A program made the position numbers and the translations under genes. The notes beneath the pieces are model-generated. The model was not told the origin of the DNA. It made no database searches and was given only the letters and a program-made list of their open reading frames with translations. 64,000 nucleotides of DNA. It comes from Ferrimonas lipolytica (GTDB taxonomy: Bacteria; Pseudomonadota; Gammaproteobacteria; Enterobacterales; Shewanellaceae). The stretch spans positions 434,001 through 498,000 of the forward strand of contig NZ_CP051180.1 of NCBI RefSeq assembly GCF_012295575.1. Reading direction: 5' to 3'. Of this stretch, positions 8,146 to 16,994 are shown one piece after another; within the stretch, counting starts at the first letter, position 1, and every line of letters starts with the position of its first letter.

Positions 8146-8721
8146 TTAGAGACCTAGCAACAACAGGTACTTGTTGATGAAGCGCTCTTTGATTTCGTCC
8201 AGTGGATAGTCATCCTCGGCGAACAAGTAATTCAGGGCGATACCGTCAATTTCGGCGATTAACATATGGCTATCTACTACGCTATTCGCCGAAGGAACGT
8301 CAGACAAAATTGATTGGAAAGAGTCCATCATTAGCTGGTATCGCTCGTCGAGTAAGTCTTTCAAAATTATCCGCATAGAGGATTGAGACAATACTTGGAA
8401 GTCGAATTGGTAATACAACTTTTGCTCGGCGGAACTCATCGATAAAAAGATATGCTCTAGCAAATTCACCAAGCGCTCTTTCGGGGGCTGGCCCTCATTT
8501 ATTCCCTCAATATTGTCGCCAACCTCGTTGATGATCTCAGCCATACGGATGAACACCTCGCGGAGCAACTCATCCTTATTTTTGAAATGATGGAACACTG
8601 CGCCCTTTGACACCTTTGCATGCTCGCAAATAGTGGCGATGGATGTCTTCTCATAACCTTGTGTTGCAAACAGTTCGATAGCTGTTTGAACGATGTGCTG
8701 CTTCTTGTTCATGGCACTCAC
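8146..8721 (-). CDS. TetR/AcrR-family repressor
   Basis: 191 residues. The N-terminal helix-turn-helix is typical (IVQTAIELFATQGYEKTSI...CEHAKVSKGAVFHHFKNKDELL, residues 9-53), followed by an all-helical ligand domain. A 20-bp near-perfect palindrome begins ten bases upstream of the start codon, the position expected for autorepression. It likely also governs the GNAT gene downstream. A nearby start at 8712 (MNKK) is possible. The ligand is unknown. Confidence 0.9.
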   Translation of the reverse strand: MSAMNKKQHIVQTAIELFATQGYEKTSIATICEHAKVSKGAVFHHFKNKDELLREVFIRMAEIINEVGDNIEGINEGQPPKERLVNLLEHIFLSMSSAEQKLYYQFDFQVLSQSSMRIILKDLLDERYQLMMDSFQSILSDVPSANSVVDSHMLIAEIDGIALNYLFAEDDYPLDEIKERFINKYLLLLGL

Positions 8722-8730
8722 TTACATGGG

Positions 8731-8750
8731 CAAACCAACCGGTCGGTTTG
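8731..8750. promoter_or_regulatory. Palindromic TetR operator
   Basis: CAAACCAACCGGTCGGTTTG is an 18/20 palindrome centred on ACCGGT, directly upstream of the TetR start. Such ACCG-CGGT inverted repeats are typical TetR-family operators. Absent from the left duplicate. Confidence 0.65.
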
Positions 8751-8925
8751 TTGGGTGACTCTAGAGCAGCCCCCTTTGCTTGCAAGAACTATCTCTCATT
8801 GAGTTTAGATACCCCCCCAACTGTGACTGGCAGTTCCAGGCCGATTGGCGACAGTAAAGGCGAATTATCATAGTGATAGCTCCAGTTCATCTAAGGATCT
8901 GGATTATGCGCAACCCGAAAGCAAA

Positions 8926-9005
8926 GGCTGTGTCGTAGTTAAGCGTTGAGGTTTATATCAAACCTTTGGCTGTACCGATTTCGGTGCTTTAGGGGAGGAT
9001 GTCGC
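8926..9005 (-). mobile_element. MITE-like element, one-end fragment
   Basis: Begins with the right-end terminal repeat (GGCTGTGTCGTAGTTAAGCG) and matches the first 80 bases of the inverted copy at 18019-18327, then stops at the GTCGC hairpin segment. The remainder is missing. Confidence 0.75.
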
Positions 9006-9082
9006 CAGTAACTGCCGAAAATCGGTTTAAAGCAGTGTCCGGAATTGGTTGACCATTACAATCACAACAGTGCTGCGGCGCA

Positions 9083-9165
9083 TCGATTATTAAGCTTCCT
9101 TTAAAACAGAATCGTCTCTCTGGCTAATTATCATTGGTGAGGCTGAACGGTACACTTCGAACAGT
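9083..9165 (+). promoter_or_regulatory. Promoter region with conserved upstream block (copy 1)
   Basis: About 83 bp that align with 16995-17079. The first 30 bases (ATCGATTATTAA..TTCCTTTAAAAC.GAATCG) are nearly identical, then TTATCA and TACACT are kept at exactly 17-bp spacing, fitting a sigma-70 -35/-10 pair. It lies upstream of the enoyl-CoA hydratase gene. The conserved upstream part may bind a shared regulator. Confidence 0.5.
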
Positions 9166-9260
9166 GAGTCCCTAGACAGTTCTCATCATCAGCTAAGGTG
9201 TGGTGTCGTTGTATAGCTGGTCTATCTGCTTTCTAACACTATATGCAAGGGTTGGTATTT

Positions 9261-10106
9261 ATGTATTACGAAAACTTTCAGACATTTAAGGTTGAAGTAA
9301 AGGGGGGCGTAGCGTGGGTTACCTTCGACTTCCCACCAGTCAACGTTCAAGGGCAACAGATGCTTGCGGATCTTAATGCGCTGGCTTTCCGCTTAGAGAA
9401 TGACCGCGATGTAAAGGTTGTGGTGTTCCAGTCTGCCAACCCTGATATTTGGGTATGCCACTACGACACCGATCTGTTGAAAGAGATGCCAACTGAAGCT
9501 ATTGCGCGTAATGAAGCGCAAGTATTAGACCTGCAAGCCGTATGCGAACGCATGAGCAAAGTACCGCAGGCAACTATTGCCAAGCTTGAAGGCATGGCCC
9601 GTGGCGGCGGCCATGAGTTTGCATTAGCGCTGGATATGCGTTTTGCCGCTCGTGGGAAATACAAGATGATGCAGATGGAAGTAGCGATGGGGATCCTGCC
9701 TTGTGGCGGCGGTGCTTCACGTATGGCGCGCCAAGCTGGCTTGGGGCGGGCGTTGGAGATCTGCTTAAGTGCCCGTGACTTTGACGCCGATGAAGCCGAA
9801 GCGTACGGCACCATCAATAAGGCAATGGAGCCTGATGAGATTGGCCCATACGTTGAAAACTTAGCGAATCGTATCGCTAAGTGGCCGGCTCATTCAATTA
9901 ATGCCACTAAGAAGATGGTGTATGAATCAATTGATCAGCCAATTGTGGACGCACTCAAAGCCGAGGCTTACTGGTTGTATCAGGCCACTAGCCACACTCC
10001 TGCGGTTAAACGCTTTAAGTGGGCTGATGACGAAGGTGCTCAGTACACTCTAGAAAACCAGAAAAACTGGGAACAGTTGGTTGTGAACATTCAGGACGTG
10101 AACTAA
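9261..10106 (+). CDS. Enoyl-CoA hydratase/isomerase (crotonase) family protein
   Basis: 281 residues from the ATG at 9261, chosen because AAGGG lies nine bases before it while the upstream ATG at 9243 has no ribosome site. The oxyanion-hole segment MARGGGHEFALALDMR and the second catalytic block MQMEVAMGILPCGGG both keep their glutamates, corresponding to the two catalytic Glu residues of enoyl-CoA hydratase, so hydratase-type activity is plausible. The stop overlaps the next start by one base, indicating a two-gene operon with the SnoaL-like protein. Actual substrate unknown; the pairing suggests a small-molecule catabolic or detoxifying step rather than core beta-oxidation. Confidence 0.85.
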   Translation: MYYENFQTFKVEVKGGVAWVTFDFPPVNVQGQQMLADLNALAFRLENDRDVKVVVFQSANPDIWVCHYDTDLLKEMPTEAIARNEAQVLDLQAVCERMSKVPQATIAKLEGMARGGGHEFALALDMRFAARGKYKMMQMEVAMGILPCGGGASRMARQAGLGRALEICLSARDFDADEAEAYGTINKAMEPDEIGPYVENLANRIAKWPAHSINATKKMVYESIDQPIVDALKAEAYWLYQATSHTPAVKRFKWADDEGAQYTLENQKNWEQLVVNIQDVN

Positions 10107-10498
10107 TGAACACTAACCAGCAACTGGTCACGCAGTTCTGGCAGTGTTTTGCTGCGACCGATCTCAATGGTGCTGCGGCACTGCTTCATGAGGACGCCAA
10201 CTGGTGTGCCATGGGGGAGCAAGGTGGCTTGCCGCTCTCAGGTGAAATGGATGTTTCTGGGATTCTTTCATTGATGCAGTCGGTGCGTGATCTGTCTGAG
10301 GACGGTTTAGCACTCACAATGAAAGAGTGGACGGTGCAGGGGGAGCGCGTTGCGGTTGAGATGGAGGGATACGCCAAGATGACCAATGGCAAGGTGTATC
10401 ATAATAAGTATCACTTCTTGATTGTTATTCGTGATGGCAAAATTTGCACCTTGCGCGAATATGGCGATACCGACTTAGTGCGGCGAACATTCCTTTAG
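10106..10498 (+). CDS. SnoaL/NTF2-like family protein
   Basis: 130 residues with the cone-shaped NTF2-like fold pattern: QLVTQFWQCFAATDLNGAAALLHEDANW at the start and YHFLIVIRDGKICTLREYGDT near the end, typical of ketosteroid-isomerase-like/SnoaL proteins. These act as isomerases, cyclases or binding proteins for small hydrophobic compounds. Coupled to the crotonase gene by a one-base overlap and followed by a strong terminator, so the two form a complete bicistron. Confidence 0.8.
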   Translation: MNTNQQLVTQFWQCFAATDLNGAAALLHEDANWCAMGEQGGLPLSGEMDVSGILSLMQSVRDLSEDGLALTMKEWTVQGERVAVEMEGYAKMTNGKVYHNKYHFLIVIRDGKICTLREYGDTDLVRRTFL

Positions 10499-10547
10499 TG
10501 TTAATAACACTAAAGGAATAGTCTTGCGCTAACGTACAGGAATCAAA

Positions 10548-10577
10548 TCCGAGCCCATCAAGGCTCGGACTTTTTAT
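10548..10577 (+). terminator. Rho-independent terminator
   Basis: TCCGAGCC, loop CATCAA, GGCTCGGA then C and TTTTT. Ends the crotonase/SnoaL unit. Confidence 0.88.
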
Positions 10578-10599
10578 TGCTAATTAACCAGTGTTTAAA

Positions 10600-11361
10600 T
10601 CAAAAATGGTAGCCAAACGTGATGTCGACGTTGTTTCCGTTTTCGTTGTAGCCGCCCCAATCATGCTCGTGTTGGTAGCTAATTGTGGCATCTAAGTTGT
10701 CAGCGAAACGGTATTGCAGGCCGGCAACTGCTAAAAATCCATCTTCACTATCGCGACCATAGAGGCTCTGGATATCTAACTCTCGTCCCCAACGTGCATC
10801 GTATAAAGAGAACAGTACGATTGATGGGCTAATAGGGTAACCAAGGCTGATTCGCGTCGCCACCCCATTCATAGCCTCTTCACGTTTACCAGTCACGCTA
10901 TTGTGGCCTTGAGCATATTCAATGCCAGCAGCTACTTTTGCATTAAGTTTGCCGAGCTTAATTTTTTGTGCGACACCTAGTACGACATCGGTTTCCCAAA
11001 TATAGTCATTAGAGTTGGTGAACACGTCAAACCATAACTGAGTGTTTTTTGAACCCAAATTGTAATAAAGCTGTCCAAAAAATTTGTTATTGGTCCAAGC
11101 CTCGGCGCCATTAGGTGTCGTATCTTCTGTATGGCCAAGGTTTTCAATACGGTACTTCGCCATTACCTCGCCCCAGTCGTAGAAAGAGCGGTGTTGAATC
11201 TGAATTAAGGAGCGATCAAATAGATTGGATTTATCAGAATCATCACCCACTTCAAAGCGGTAACCGATAGATATATTGTTATCTACTTTTAATGTTTCTG
11301 ATTGAGCTTGACCAACTGCCATAACAGCAAGTACTAAAGAGACTACCTTGTTGTATTTCAT
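10600..11361 (-). CDS. Outer-membrane beta-barrel protein, unassigned
   Basis: 253 residues. A signal peptide is evident (MKYNKVVSLVLAVMAVGQAQS, cleavage about residue 21), followed by alternating hydrophobic/aromatic strands (for example MAKYRIENLG, FFGQLYYNLG, LQYRFADNLDATISYQ) and a terminal phenylalanine in VDITFGYHF, the standard barrel-insertion signature. Size suits a 10-12 strand monomeric porin; it loosely recalls the KdgM-type acidic-sugar porins but I cannot assign it. It lies upstream on the same strand side as a LysR gene and an arylsulfate sulfotransferase, so it might admit their substrates. Confidence 0.75.
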   Translation of the reverse strand: MKYNKVVSLVLAVMAVGQAQSETLKVDNNISIGYRFEVGDDSDKSNLFDRSLIQIQHRSFYDWGEVMAKYRIENLGHTEDTTPNGAEAWTNNKFFGQLYYNLGSKNTQLWFDVFTNSNDYIWETDVVLGVAQKIKLGKLNAKVAAGIEYAQGHNSVTGKREEAMNGVATRISLGYPISPSIVLFSLYDARWGRELDIQSLYGRDSEDGFLAVAGLQYRFADNLDATISYQHEHDWGGYNENGNNVDITFGYHF

Positions 11362-11631
11362 TTTTATATTCCATTTTATTTAAAGGGTTAAATGGAAGGT
11401 ATGACAAATTTTAATTTAAAGTTGTTATGGCTATCACATTGGGAAGACGTTAATTGTCGGACTGTATTAATTGCGATTGATATTAAAATATCAATTATAT
11501 AAACATAAAATTAAATATCGCCAACCTAAATTTTAATGCGTCATTAAATATGCTTGTTATGTTAGCTGTCTATTGGTAATTGGTTACGAATTTTGTTGTT
11601 GTGAATTTTAATTTGATCTTAAATATGGTTA
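11362..11631. other. AT-rich intergenic region
   Basis: 270 bp between the barrel gene and a LysR gene, both on the minus strand. Strongly AT-rich, likely holding the barrel gene promoter. No clear operator or gene seen. Confidence 0.4.
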
Positions 11632-12609
11632 TTACCCAAAAGTGGTAGCAGTAGACAGAGCTTTGTCTTTAATTTGCTGTTTTTTGTCGCTGAACCTTTT
11701 AAAAGATGAAGATAAAAATTCAATCATCCAGGTGCTTTCTTGAGAACCATATCGATTCGATGGGATATACATTTTGTACGACACATGAGTTTCATCTAGC
11801 TCTTTCGGCGCCGAAATTATATTTAAGCCATTGATATCCTCAGGAATAGAGTTTGTAGCCACATAAGCAATGGCGTTACTATTCTTAATTATATTAAGTA
11901 TGCCGCCAATTACGCCAATCTTGGCATCAAATTTAAATGGTAACTTTGCTTTCGACATTGCTGTTTCAATCGTCGATTGACCAAAGTTATTCCAACCCGC
12001 TAAATCATGAAGGATTACTGGAAACTGAGTTAGGTCAGATAGTGACACAGGGCGATGTTGATTAGACAAGTAATGCCCTTCGCGCACTACAAGGGCACGG
12101 TTGCAATAAGTTAAGTCAACACTAAACAATTCTGAACTGTTGGCGGGAATGACATGAATACCAAAATTCATGGTTCCATTTTTTATCTCATTAAACGATT
12201 GCGGATTCCATGGGCGCACACATAGCGTACAGTATGGCGCTACCGATTTTAGCTCTTGATAAATTTCAGGGATCCAATCTAAGTTTGAATCGTCAATGCT
12301 AAGCCATATCTCTTTTTTTATCGCTAGTGGGTTGAAGTCTCCCGCATGGTATAGATCAGACTCGACTTGATTAACAATGTTTGCCCCAATTCGTTCCAAT
12401 TGTCGGCAGTATTCTGTTGGGACTAAGCCGTTAGTGGTTCTTGTGAATAGCTCATCAGAAAAAGTAACTCTTAACTTTTTTAAGCGATAGCTGACACTTG
12501 ATTGACTTAATCCTAGATCTAGGCCAGCAACACTGCTATTCCCATGTTTAACTAAACTACTTATTAGATGTAAATCGATGATAGCTAAGTTAAGTAGTGC
12601 TTTGATCAT
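11632..12609 (-). CDS. LysR-family transcriptional regulator
   Basis: 325 residues. The N-terminal winged helix is visible at about residues 10-65 (LISSLVKHGNSSVAGLDLGLSQSSVSYRLKKLR, then LFTRTTNGLVPT), and a periplasmic-binding-protein-like effector domain follows. It sits between the barrel gene and the arylsulfate sulfotransferase, all on the minus strand, so it is a candidate regulator of one or both. Base composition is lower in GC than most of the window, as for its two neighbours, which hints that this three-gene group was acquired together. Confidence 0.88.
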   Translation of the reverse strand: MIKALLNLAIIDLHLISSLVKHGNSSVAGLDLGLSQSSVSYRLKKLRVTFSDELFTRTTNGLVPTEYCRQLERIGANIVNQVESDLYHAGDFNPLAIKKEIWLSIDDSNLDWIPEIYQELKSVAPYCTLCVRPWNPQSFNEIKNGTMNFGIHVIPANSSELFSVDLTYCNRALVVREGHYLSNQHRPVSLSDLTQFPVILHDLAGWNNFGQSTIETAMSKAKLPFKFDAKIGVIGGILNIIKNSNAIAYVATNSIPEDINGLNIISAPKELDETHVSYKMYIPSNRYGSQESTWMIEFLSSSFKRFSDKKQQIKDKALSTATTFG

Positions 12610-12688
12610 GTGTCATTATCTTTTATGGACCGTGAAGCTGAGATTACAGCGTTTCTAGTGAACAAAGTTTGAGTCGCAGCATAAATAA

Positions 12689-12714
12689 CAAAAAAAAGGG
12701 TGGCAATGCCACCC
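12689..12714 (-). terminator. Rho-independent terminator of the sulfotransferase gene
   Basis: On the minus strand GGGTGG, loop CATTG, CCACCC is followed by a run of nine T. It lies ten bases after the assT stop codon. Confidence 0.88.
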
Positions 12715-12723
12715 CTATATCAA

Positions 12724-14502
12724 TTATTTCACATTAAACATTTTGTTCGGTTTCACTAGCAAAGCACGATAGTGAGGCGCATTCTTCTTGGCTGAAAGCA
12801 CATCAATTTCTACTTTGACTTCTTTGGTATCGTAATCAATTTCATTGATCTTACCGATTGAGCGGGCACCAGGTTCGAACAGGTGGATTGAGCCGCCAAA
12901 ACCAAACATGGTGTTGCGATCAGACATGTACTCGACGTTGGAGGTAATCGGGCTGTACCAGTCGTAGCCGCGCTCTTTACCGTACTCCCAAGTCTGTTCA
13001 ACAGTGCCTTTGTCTTCATCAATCTTGTATTCAACGAAACGAGAGTACTTCATGGTTGGCATTGCTGGCTGGGTGTAACCACGGCCATCACCGTTATCAA
13101 ATACGGTTAATGTCCCTTTGTCTGACCACCAAGCGGTGTGTTGAGTGTAGGTCCAGTCGAAATCAGTACCGTCACAGGCGGCGCCGTCACAGTTTAGTTT
13201 ACGGCCTTTGCTGTCTACCGGAGTCAGTACTTTGTCTGACAGATCGCCCCACCCTAAATCAGGTGCAAGGATCCAATCGACTTTTTTGTCTCGACCAATT
13301 TTAACGATGCCTTGGTGACGTAATGACAATACGATGCTGTCGTCTTCTGCATTGTAATCAATGGAATTTACGTGAGCCCAGTTACGGCCTGCACCAACAC
13401 CTACAACGTCACCGTAAGGCGCATCAACTTTGAACTCTTCGGTGCTTTGACCTTGATGATCCGCGTCAACATTCAAACAAACCGCCCCCATATCCAAACC
13501 AACCAAAAGGTTGTCACGGAATGGATTGAGTATTTCAGGCAATGCCCAAACGTCAACTAGGTTGCCTTGTTGATCTACTTCAATGATGTGGTCACGAACA
13601 GTATGAACTTTTTCGCCCGCTTTATTTAAGTAGTGACTTTTGGCGGCACGAATAAGTACGTTACCGTTTGGCATGGTTGTGGTTTCATGAGAAGCATCAA
13701 TGTAACCACGCGGTAAACGGAAGGTGGTAAATTTACCCATCAAATCCATATAACCCCACTTTTGTCCCAATAGGAACGTGAAGTTACCTTTATTATCTGG
13801 CTCGAAGCCCATCATGATGCCACGGTTATTTACATCGATGTCAAAACCGTCATATACCGCATCTTGATTCATCCACCAGCGATATTCACCTTGAGTATCG
13901 ATAATAAAGTTCATTGGCGGTTGATCGAAAGTCATTGAACCGGCAGATGGTGAAGGATCTAAAATATGCGCAGAAGCACTTTTAGGACCTGCCCAATGAA
14001 GGTCCGAACCCATTTGAGGGGTATCGTTGGAGTTAATAAAGTACAGACGATCTTCAAAACCTTTCGCTACGGTTTTAACTTGGGTTTCTTGTAAGGCGGT
14101 AACGTTGCGGTTATCGATATAATTGTTGGTTATAGCAGAAGTGATTACATCATAATTCTCTGATGTTTTTTCACCATCTAATTCGTAAGAAATCGTAACT
14201 TTGTTTTTATGATCGGCATAGAGGCCAAATACTGGAATGCCGTCGTGACGCAGTATGATCTTTCGGCTAACATCATATTTAATATCTACGCCATTTTTTC
14301 CCTTGCCATGTACGATTACTTTAGCAGAGTCAATTTTTTTTCCGCCAAGGTCAATCAATGCAGTTAATGGTGAGTTACTGTATGGGTTAACGATAACTGC
14401 ACCTAGTTGTCCTGCAGCAGGTGCTGGGGCAAAACCAGCTGCAAATATAGAAGGTGATATTGCAGCTAGCAGTGCTGCAGCAACAAACGTTTTTTTAATC
14501 AT
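12724..14502 (-). CDS. assT: Periplasmic arylsulfate sulfotransferase
   Basis: 592 residues from the internal ATG at 14502, preferred because AAGGG precedes it and a signal peptide follows directly (MIKKTFVAAALLAAISPSIFA). ASST enzymes move sulfate from one phenolic ester to another phenol in the periplasm through a sulfohistidine. Conserved signatures are present: WAHVNSIDY, LSLRHQGIVKIGRD and TYTQHTAWW, which carry the catalytic/binding His and Arg residues of the family, and a CDGAAC pair that matches the disulfide of the E. coli enzyme. In uropathogenic E. coli the gene travels with dsbL-dsbI for this disulfide; neither is here, so general DsbA must suffice. Confidence 0.92.
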   Translation of the reverse strand: MIKKTFVAAALLAAISPSIFAAGFAPAPAAGQLGAVIVNPYSNSPLTALIDLGGKKIDSAKVIVHGKGKNGVDIKYDVSRKIILRHDGIPVFGLYADHKNKVTISYELDGEKTSENYDVITSAITNNYIDNRNVTALQETQVKTVAKGFEDRLYFINSNDTPQMGSDLHWAGPKSASAHILDPSPSAGSMTFDQPPMNFIIDTQGEYRWWMNQDAVYDGFDIDVNNRGIMMGFEPDNKGNFTFLLGQKWGYMDLMGKFTTFRLPRGYIDASHETTTMPNGNVLIRAAKSHYLNKAGEKVHTVRDHIIEVDQQGNLVDVWALPEILNPFRDNLLVGLDMGAVCLNVDADHQGQSTEEFKVDAPYGDVVGVGAGRNWAHVNSIDYNAEDDSIVLSLRHQGIVKIGRDKKVDWILAPDLGWGDLSDKVLTPVDSKGRKLNCDGAACDGTDFDWTYTQHTAWWSDKGTLTVFDNGDGRGYTQPAMPTMKYSRFVEYKIDEDKGTVEQTWEYGKERGYDWYSPITSNVEYMSDRNTMFGFGGSIHLFEPGARSIGKINEIDYDTKEVKVEIDVLSAKKNAPHYRALLVKPNKMFNVK

Positions 14503-14882
14503 AGAACACCCTTGAGTTATTTTGGTAAATATATCTTGTGAATTATTTTGGGCATATCTAAACGGTATTAGTTTGCGTTGGATCACATAGTCTATTTATC
14601 TATGGTTTCATCAAATTAAACCACTGAGCACATCATAGTAAAATGAGCGTTATTGCATAATTCGATTAAGCCGATTTGATCTTTTTAGTTGTTGCCATAT
14701 TTGATTTTTAACCGTATTTCAGCTGAGCTCAAAAAAAATACAATTTGGCGGTAAGTTTTTTCGAGTAAGTAGGGGTGATTATTTTCGCTCGTAACCCAAT
14801 TTTAAGTCACATTGGTTATAAGAAGATTCTAACTGTTGTCAGTGATTATTATTCTTTAGATAAAATTGTTTTTATTCAAGGG
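14503..14882. other. AT-rich intergenic region upstream of assT
   Basis: 380 bp with no gene. It must hold the assT promoter and leader, and downstream of it the 3' end of a LysR gene. No clear palindrome or terminator recognised. Confidence 0.4.
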
Positions 14883-15782
14883 TCAATTCACAACATCCCA
14901 ATACGTTGGGGCGCTGTAGTATTGCGCTAGGTAATCAATAAACACCCGCACCTTTGGGGCTAACAGGCGCGAGCTTGGGTACACTGCCCATACTGCGGCA
15001 TCATCCTGTAATGGGTAATCCTGCAGTATTGGCACTAGTTCACCTCGTTGAATGTGTTGGTAGGCTATCCATGTGGCACACATGGCTATGCCCACACCAT
15101 CAACACAGAGGTCGCGTACCGCTTCACCATGGTTAACACGAATGCTGCCCTTTTGTTTGATGCTGATTGGTTCGTCGGCGGTGCTGAAGGTCCAGCCTTC
15201 GAGCCCTGCCTGGTTAATACACTGGTGTTGGCGCAAATCATCCGGCGTTTGCGGTGTGCCATGTTCAGCCAAATACTGAGGTGAAGCACAGATGATCCGT
15301 TTGTCATGAGCTAACTTTTTGGCGATAAGGCTAGAGTCGCGCAATTGCGCATTACGAATAGCCACATCAAAGCCGCCATCAACGAGGTCAATAATTGAAT
15401 CCGTTAATGAGATATCCACTGACAGATCAGGATAGAGTGCAAAGAAGCCTTTCATTGCGGGCATGACGTGCATACGGCCGAACGAGGCTGGAGCAGTAAT
15501 TCGCAGCACCCCTTTGGGTAACGAGCAAGCTGAGCCCACCGAGGCGAGCCCCTCGTCAACAGACAGCAAGATAGCCTTGGCGTGAGGCAGGAATGCACTG
15601 CCCTCTTCGGTAAGCGCTACCTTACGTGTAGTACGGTGTACCAAGCGTGCCCCAAGGCTCTCTTCTAACCGACTAATGTGAGCGCTGGCTACCGGTGGAG
15701 ATAGACCTAGCTCTTGTCCTGCTTGGCTAATGTTGTGGGTGGAAGCCAACCGGACAAACAATTTGAGGTGTTCAATATTCAT
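14883..15782 (-). CDS. LysR-family regulator (AaeR/DmlR-like)
   Basis: 299 residues, full-length LysR protein: helix-turn-helix in residues 1-60 (LFVRLASTHNISQAGQELGLSPPVASAHISRLEE) and the effector domain with PKGVLRITAPASFGR and DVAIRNAQLRDSSLIAKKL segments typical of the AaeR/DmlR-like subgroup. It is divergent from the SDR gene starting at 16093 across a 310-bp gap, the usual arrangement for a LysR and its target. Confidence 0.9.
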   Translation of the reverse strand: MNIEHLKLFVRLASTHNISQAGQELGLSPPVASAHISRLEESLGARLVHRTTRKVALTEEGSAFLPHAKAILLSVDEGLASVGSACSLPKGVLRITAPASFGRMHVMPAMKGFFALYPDLSVDISLTDSIIDLVDGGFDVAIRNAQLRDSSLIAKKLAHDKRIICASPQYLAEHGTPQTPDDLRQHQCINQAGLEGWTFSTADEPISIKQKGSIRVNHGEAVRDLCVDGVGIAMCATWIAYQHIQRGELVPILQDYPLQDDAAVWAVYPSSRLLAPKVRVFIDYLAQYYSAPTYWDVVN

Positions 15783-16092
15783 AATTAAATATTAGAATGA
15801 ATTGCGCTGAACTGATGTCTATCAAGGTCGATAAGCTACGGTTTTGTAGATGTAACATTGTGGCTGTGATTGCCGCAACTGTTGCTAATTGCGGCGATAA
15901 CCATACGGTTAACGGCAATGATTGAATCCAATATTGCTCTAACTGACGTTGTCGGTGCGGACTAGGCTATCTTAGCAAGTGTCACTTGCAGTAGTGCATT
16001 GCTCTAATTCGATGCGATTTTTCCAGGCGTCATTGCCGTGACTAACAGCGCTCGCAGTGGCTCAAACAACCGTATTTAGTGAAGCAAACAAT
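15783..16092. other. Divergent LysR/SDR control region
   Basis: 310 bp holding the two divergent promoters. Several short dyads occur (for example ATTGCGGCGATAA) but none is convincing enough to call as the LysR site. Confidence 0.4.
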
Positions 16093-16905
16093 ATGACTAA
16101 AGTAATTCTGATTACCGGCTCAACCGATGGAATTGGTTTTGAGACCGCAAAAATGGTGGTGTCGCAAGGGCACCACGTCCTTATCCATGGCCGAAGCCCG
16201 GCCAAGCTTGAGCGAGTGGTTACTGAACTGAGCCAACTTGCAGGTGCCGGCACTATAGAAAGCCACGCCTGCGACCTGTCGAGTCTGGCTGAGGTAAGTG
16301 CTTTTGCTGATCTGCTCACGGCTAAGTACGGCAGGCTAGATGTGCTAATCAACAATGCCGGTGTTTATAAAGTGCCTGAGATCACCACCAGCGAAAATCT
16401 GGATGTACGTTTTGTGGTTAATACCATCGCGCCATTTTTGCTTACCACACGCTTGTTGCCTCTGTTGGATCAAACGGGACGCATTATTAACCTGTCCTCA
16501 GCGGCGCAGGCACCAGTAAATTTAAATGCGCTAGTTAGTGACAACGCGGGTTCGTCGGATAGCGCGGTATATGCCCAAAGCAAGTTGGCGCTAACCATGT
16601 GGTCGGTTGATATGGCCCAGAAACTGGGTAATCAAGGCCCAGCTGTGATTGCAGTTAACCCAGCCTCATTCCTTGGCAGCAAGCTGGTAAAAGAAGCGTA
16701 TGGTGTGGCGGGTAATGATCTGCAGATCGGTGCAGATATTCTCTATCGTGCCGCATTGGCCGATGAGTTTGCTAACGCGTCAGGTAAGTATTTTGACAAC
16801 GACGCGGGGCAATTCCGCTCACCGCATGCTGACGCGTCAAACGCCGCAAAAAATGCTGCACTGGTGGCAGTGTTGGAACGTACCATTAGCCCTTACAGCA
16901 ACTAA
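16093..16905 (+). CDS. Short-chain dehydrogenase/reductase
   Basis: 270 residues from the ATG at 16093 (MTKVILITGSTDGIGFE); an upstream ATG at 16057 would add twelve unconserved residues. Classical SDR marks are present: the GSTDGIG nucleotide-binding turn at 9-15, NNAG, and the catalytic S-YAQSK set (Tyr and Lys of YxxxK). The cofactor is NAD(P)H; substrate unknown. It is divergent from a LysR gene and ends in a strong terminator, so it is monocistronic and likely LysR-controlled. Confidence 0.88.
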   Translation: MTKVILITGSTDGIGFETAKMVVSQGHHVLIHGRSPAKLERVVTELSQLAGAGTIESHACDLSSLAEVSAFADLLTAKYGRLDVLINNAGVYKVPEITTSENLDVRFVVNTIAPFLLTTRLLPLLDQTGRIINLSSAAQAPVNLNALVSDNAGSSDSAVYAQSKLALTMWSVDMAQKLGNQGPAVIAVNPASFLGSKLVKEAYGVAGNDLQIGADILYRAALADEFANASGKYFDNDAGQFRSPHADASNAAKNAALVAVLERTISPYSN

Positions 16906-16923
16906 CCTACCGCAATGTTAGCG

Positions 16924-16955
16924 CGCCACCGACAGCTTCTGTCGGTGGCGTTTTT
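16924..16955 (+). terminator. Rho-independent terminator
   Basis: CGCCACCGAC, loop AGCTTCT, GTCGGTGGCG followed by TTTTT: ten perfect pairs. Ends the SDR gene. Confidence 0.92.
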
Positions 16956-16994
16956 GCGTGTGCAGTCCCCACGTTGAGCTGGCTGGAGCGCAAT

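Larger units (their letters stand above)
6947..8599 (+). repeat. Long direct repeat, right copy (apparent original)
   Basis: Partner of 214-1868. Here the border genes (Crp-type regulator on the left, TetR on the right) are intact, which marks it as the likely donor. The two repeats are 6.73 kb apart, same orientation, and enclose dmsA through the start of the regulator. Confidence 0.95.
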
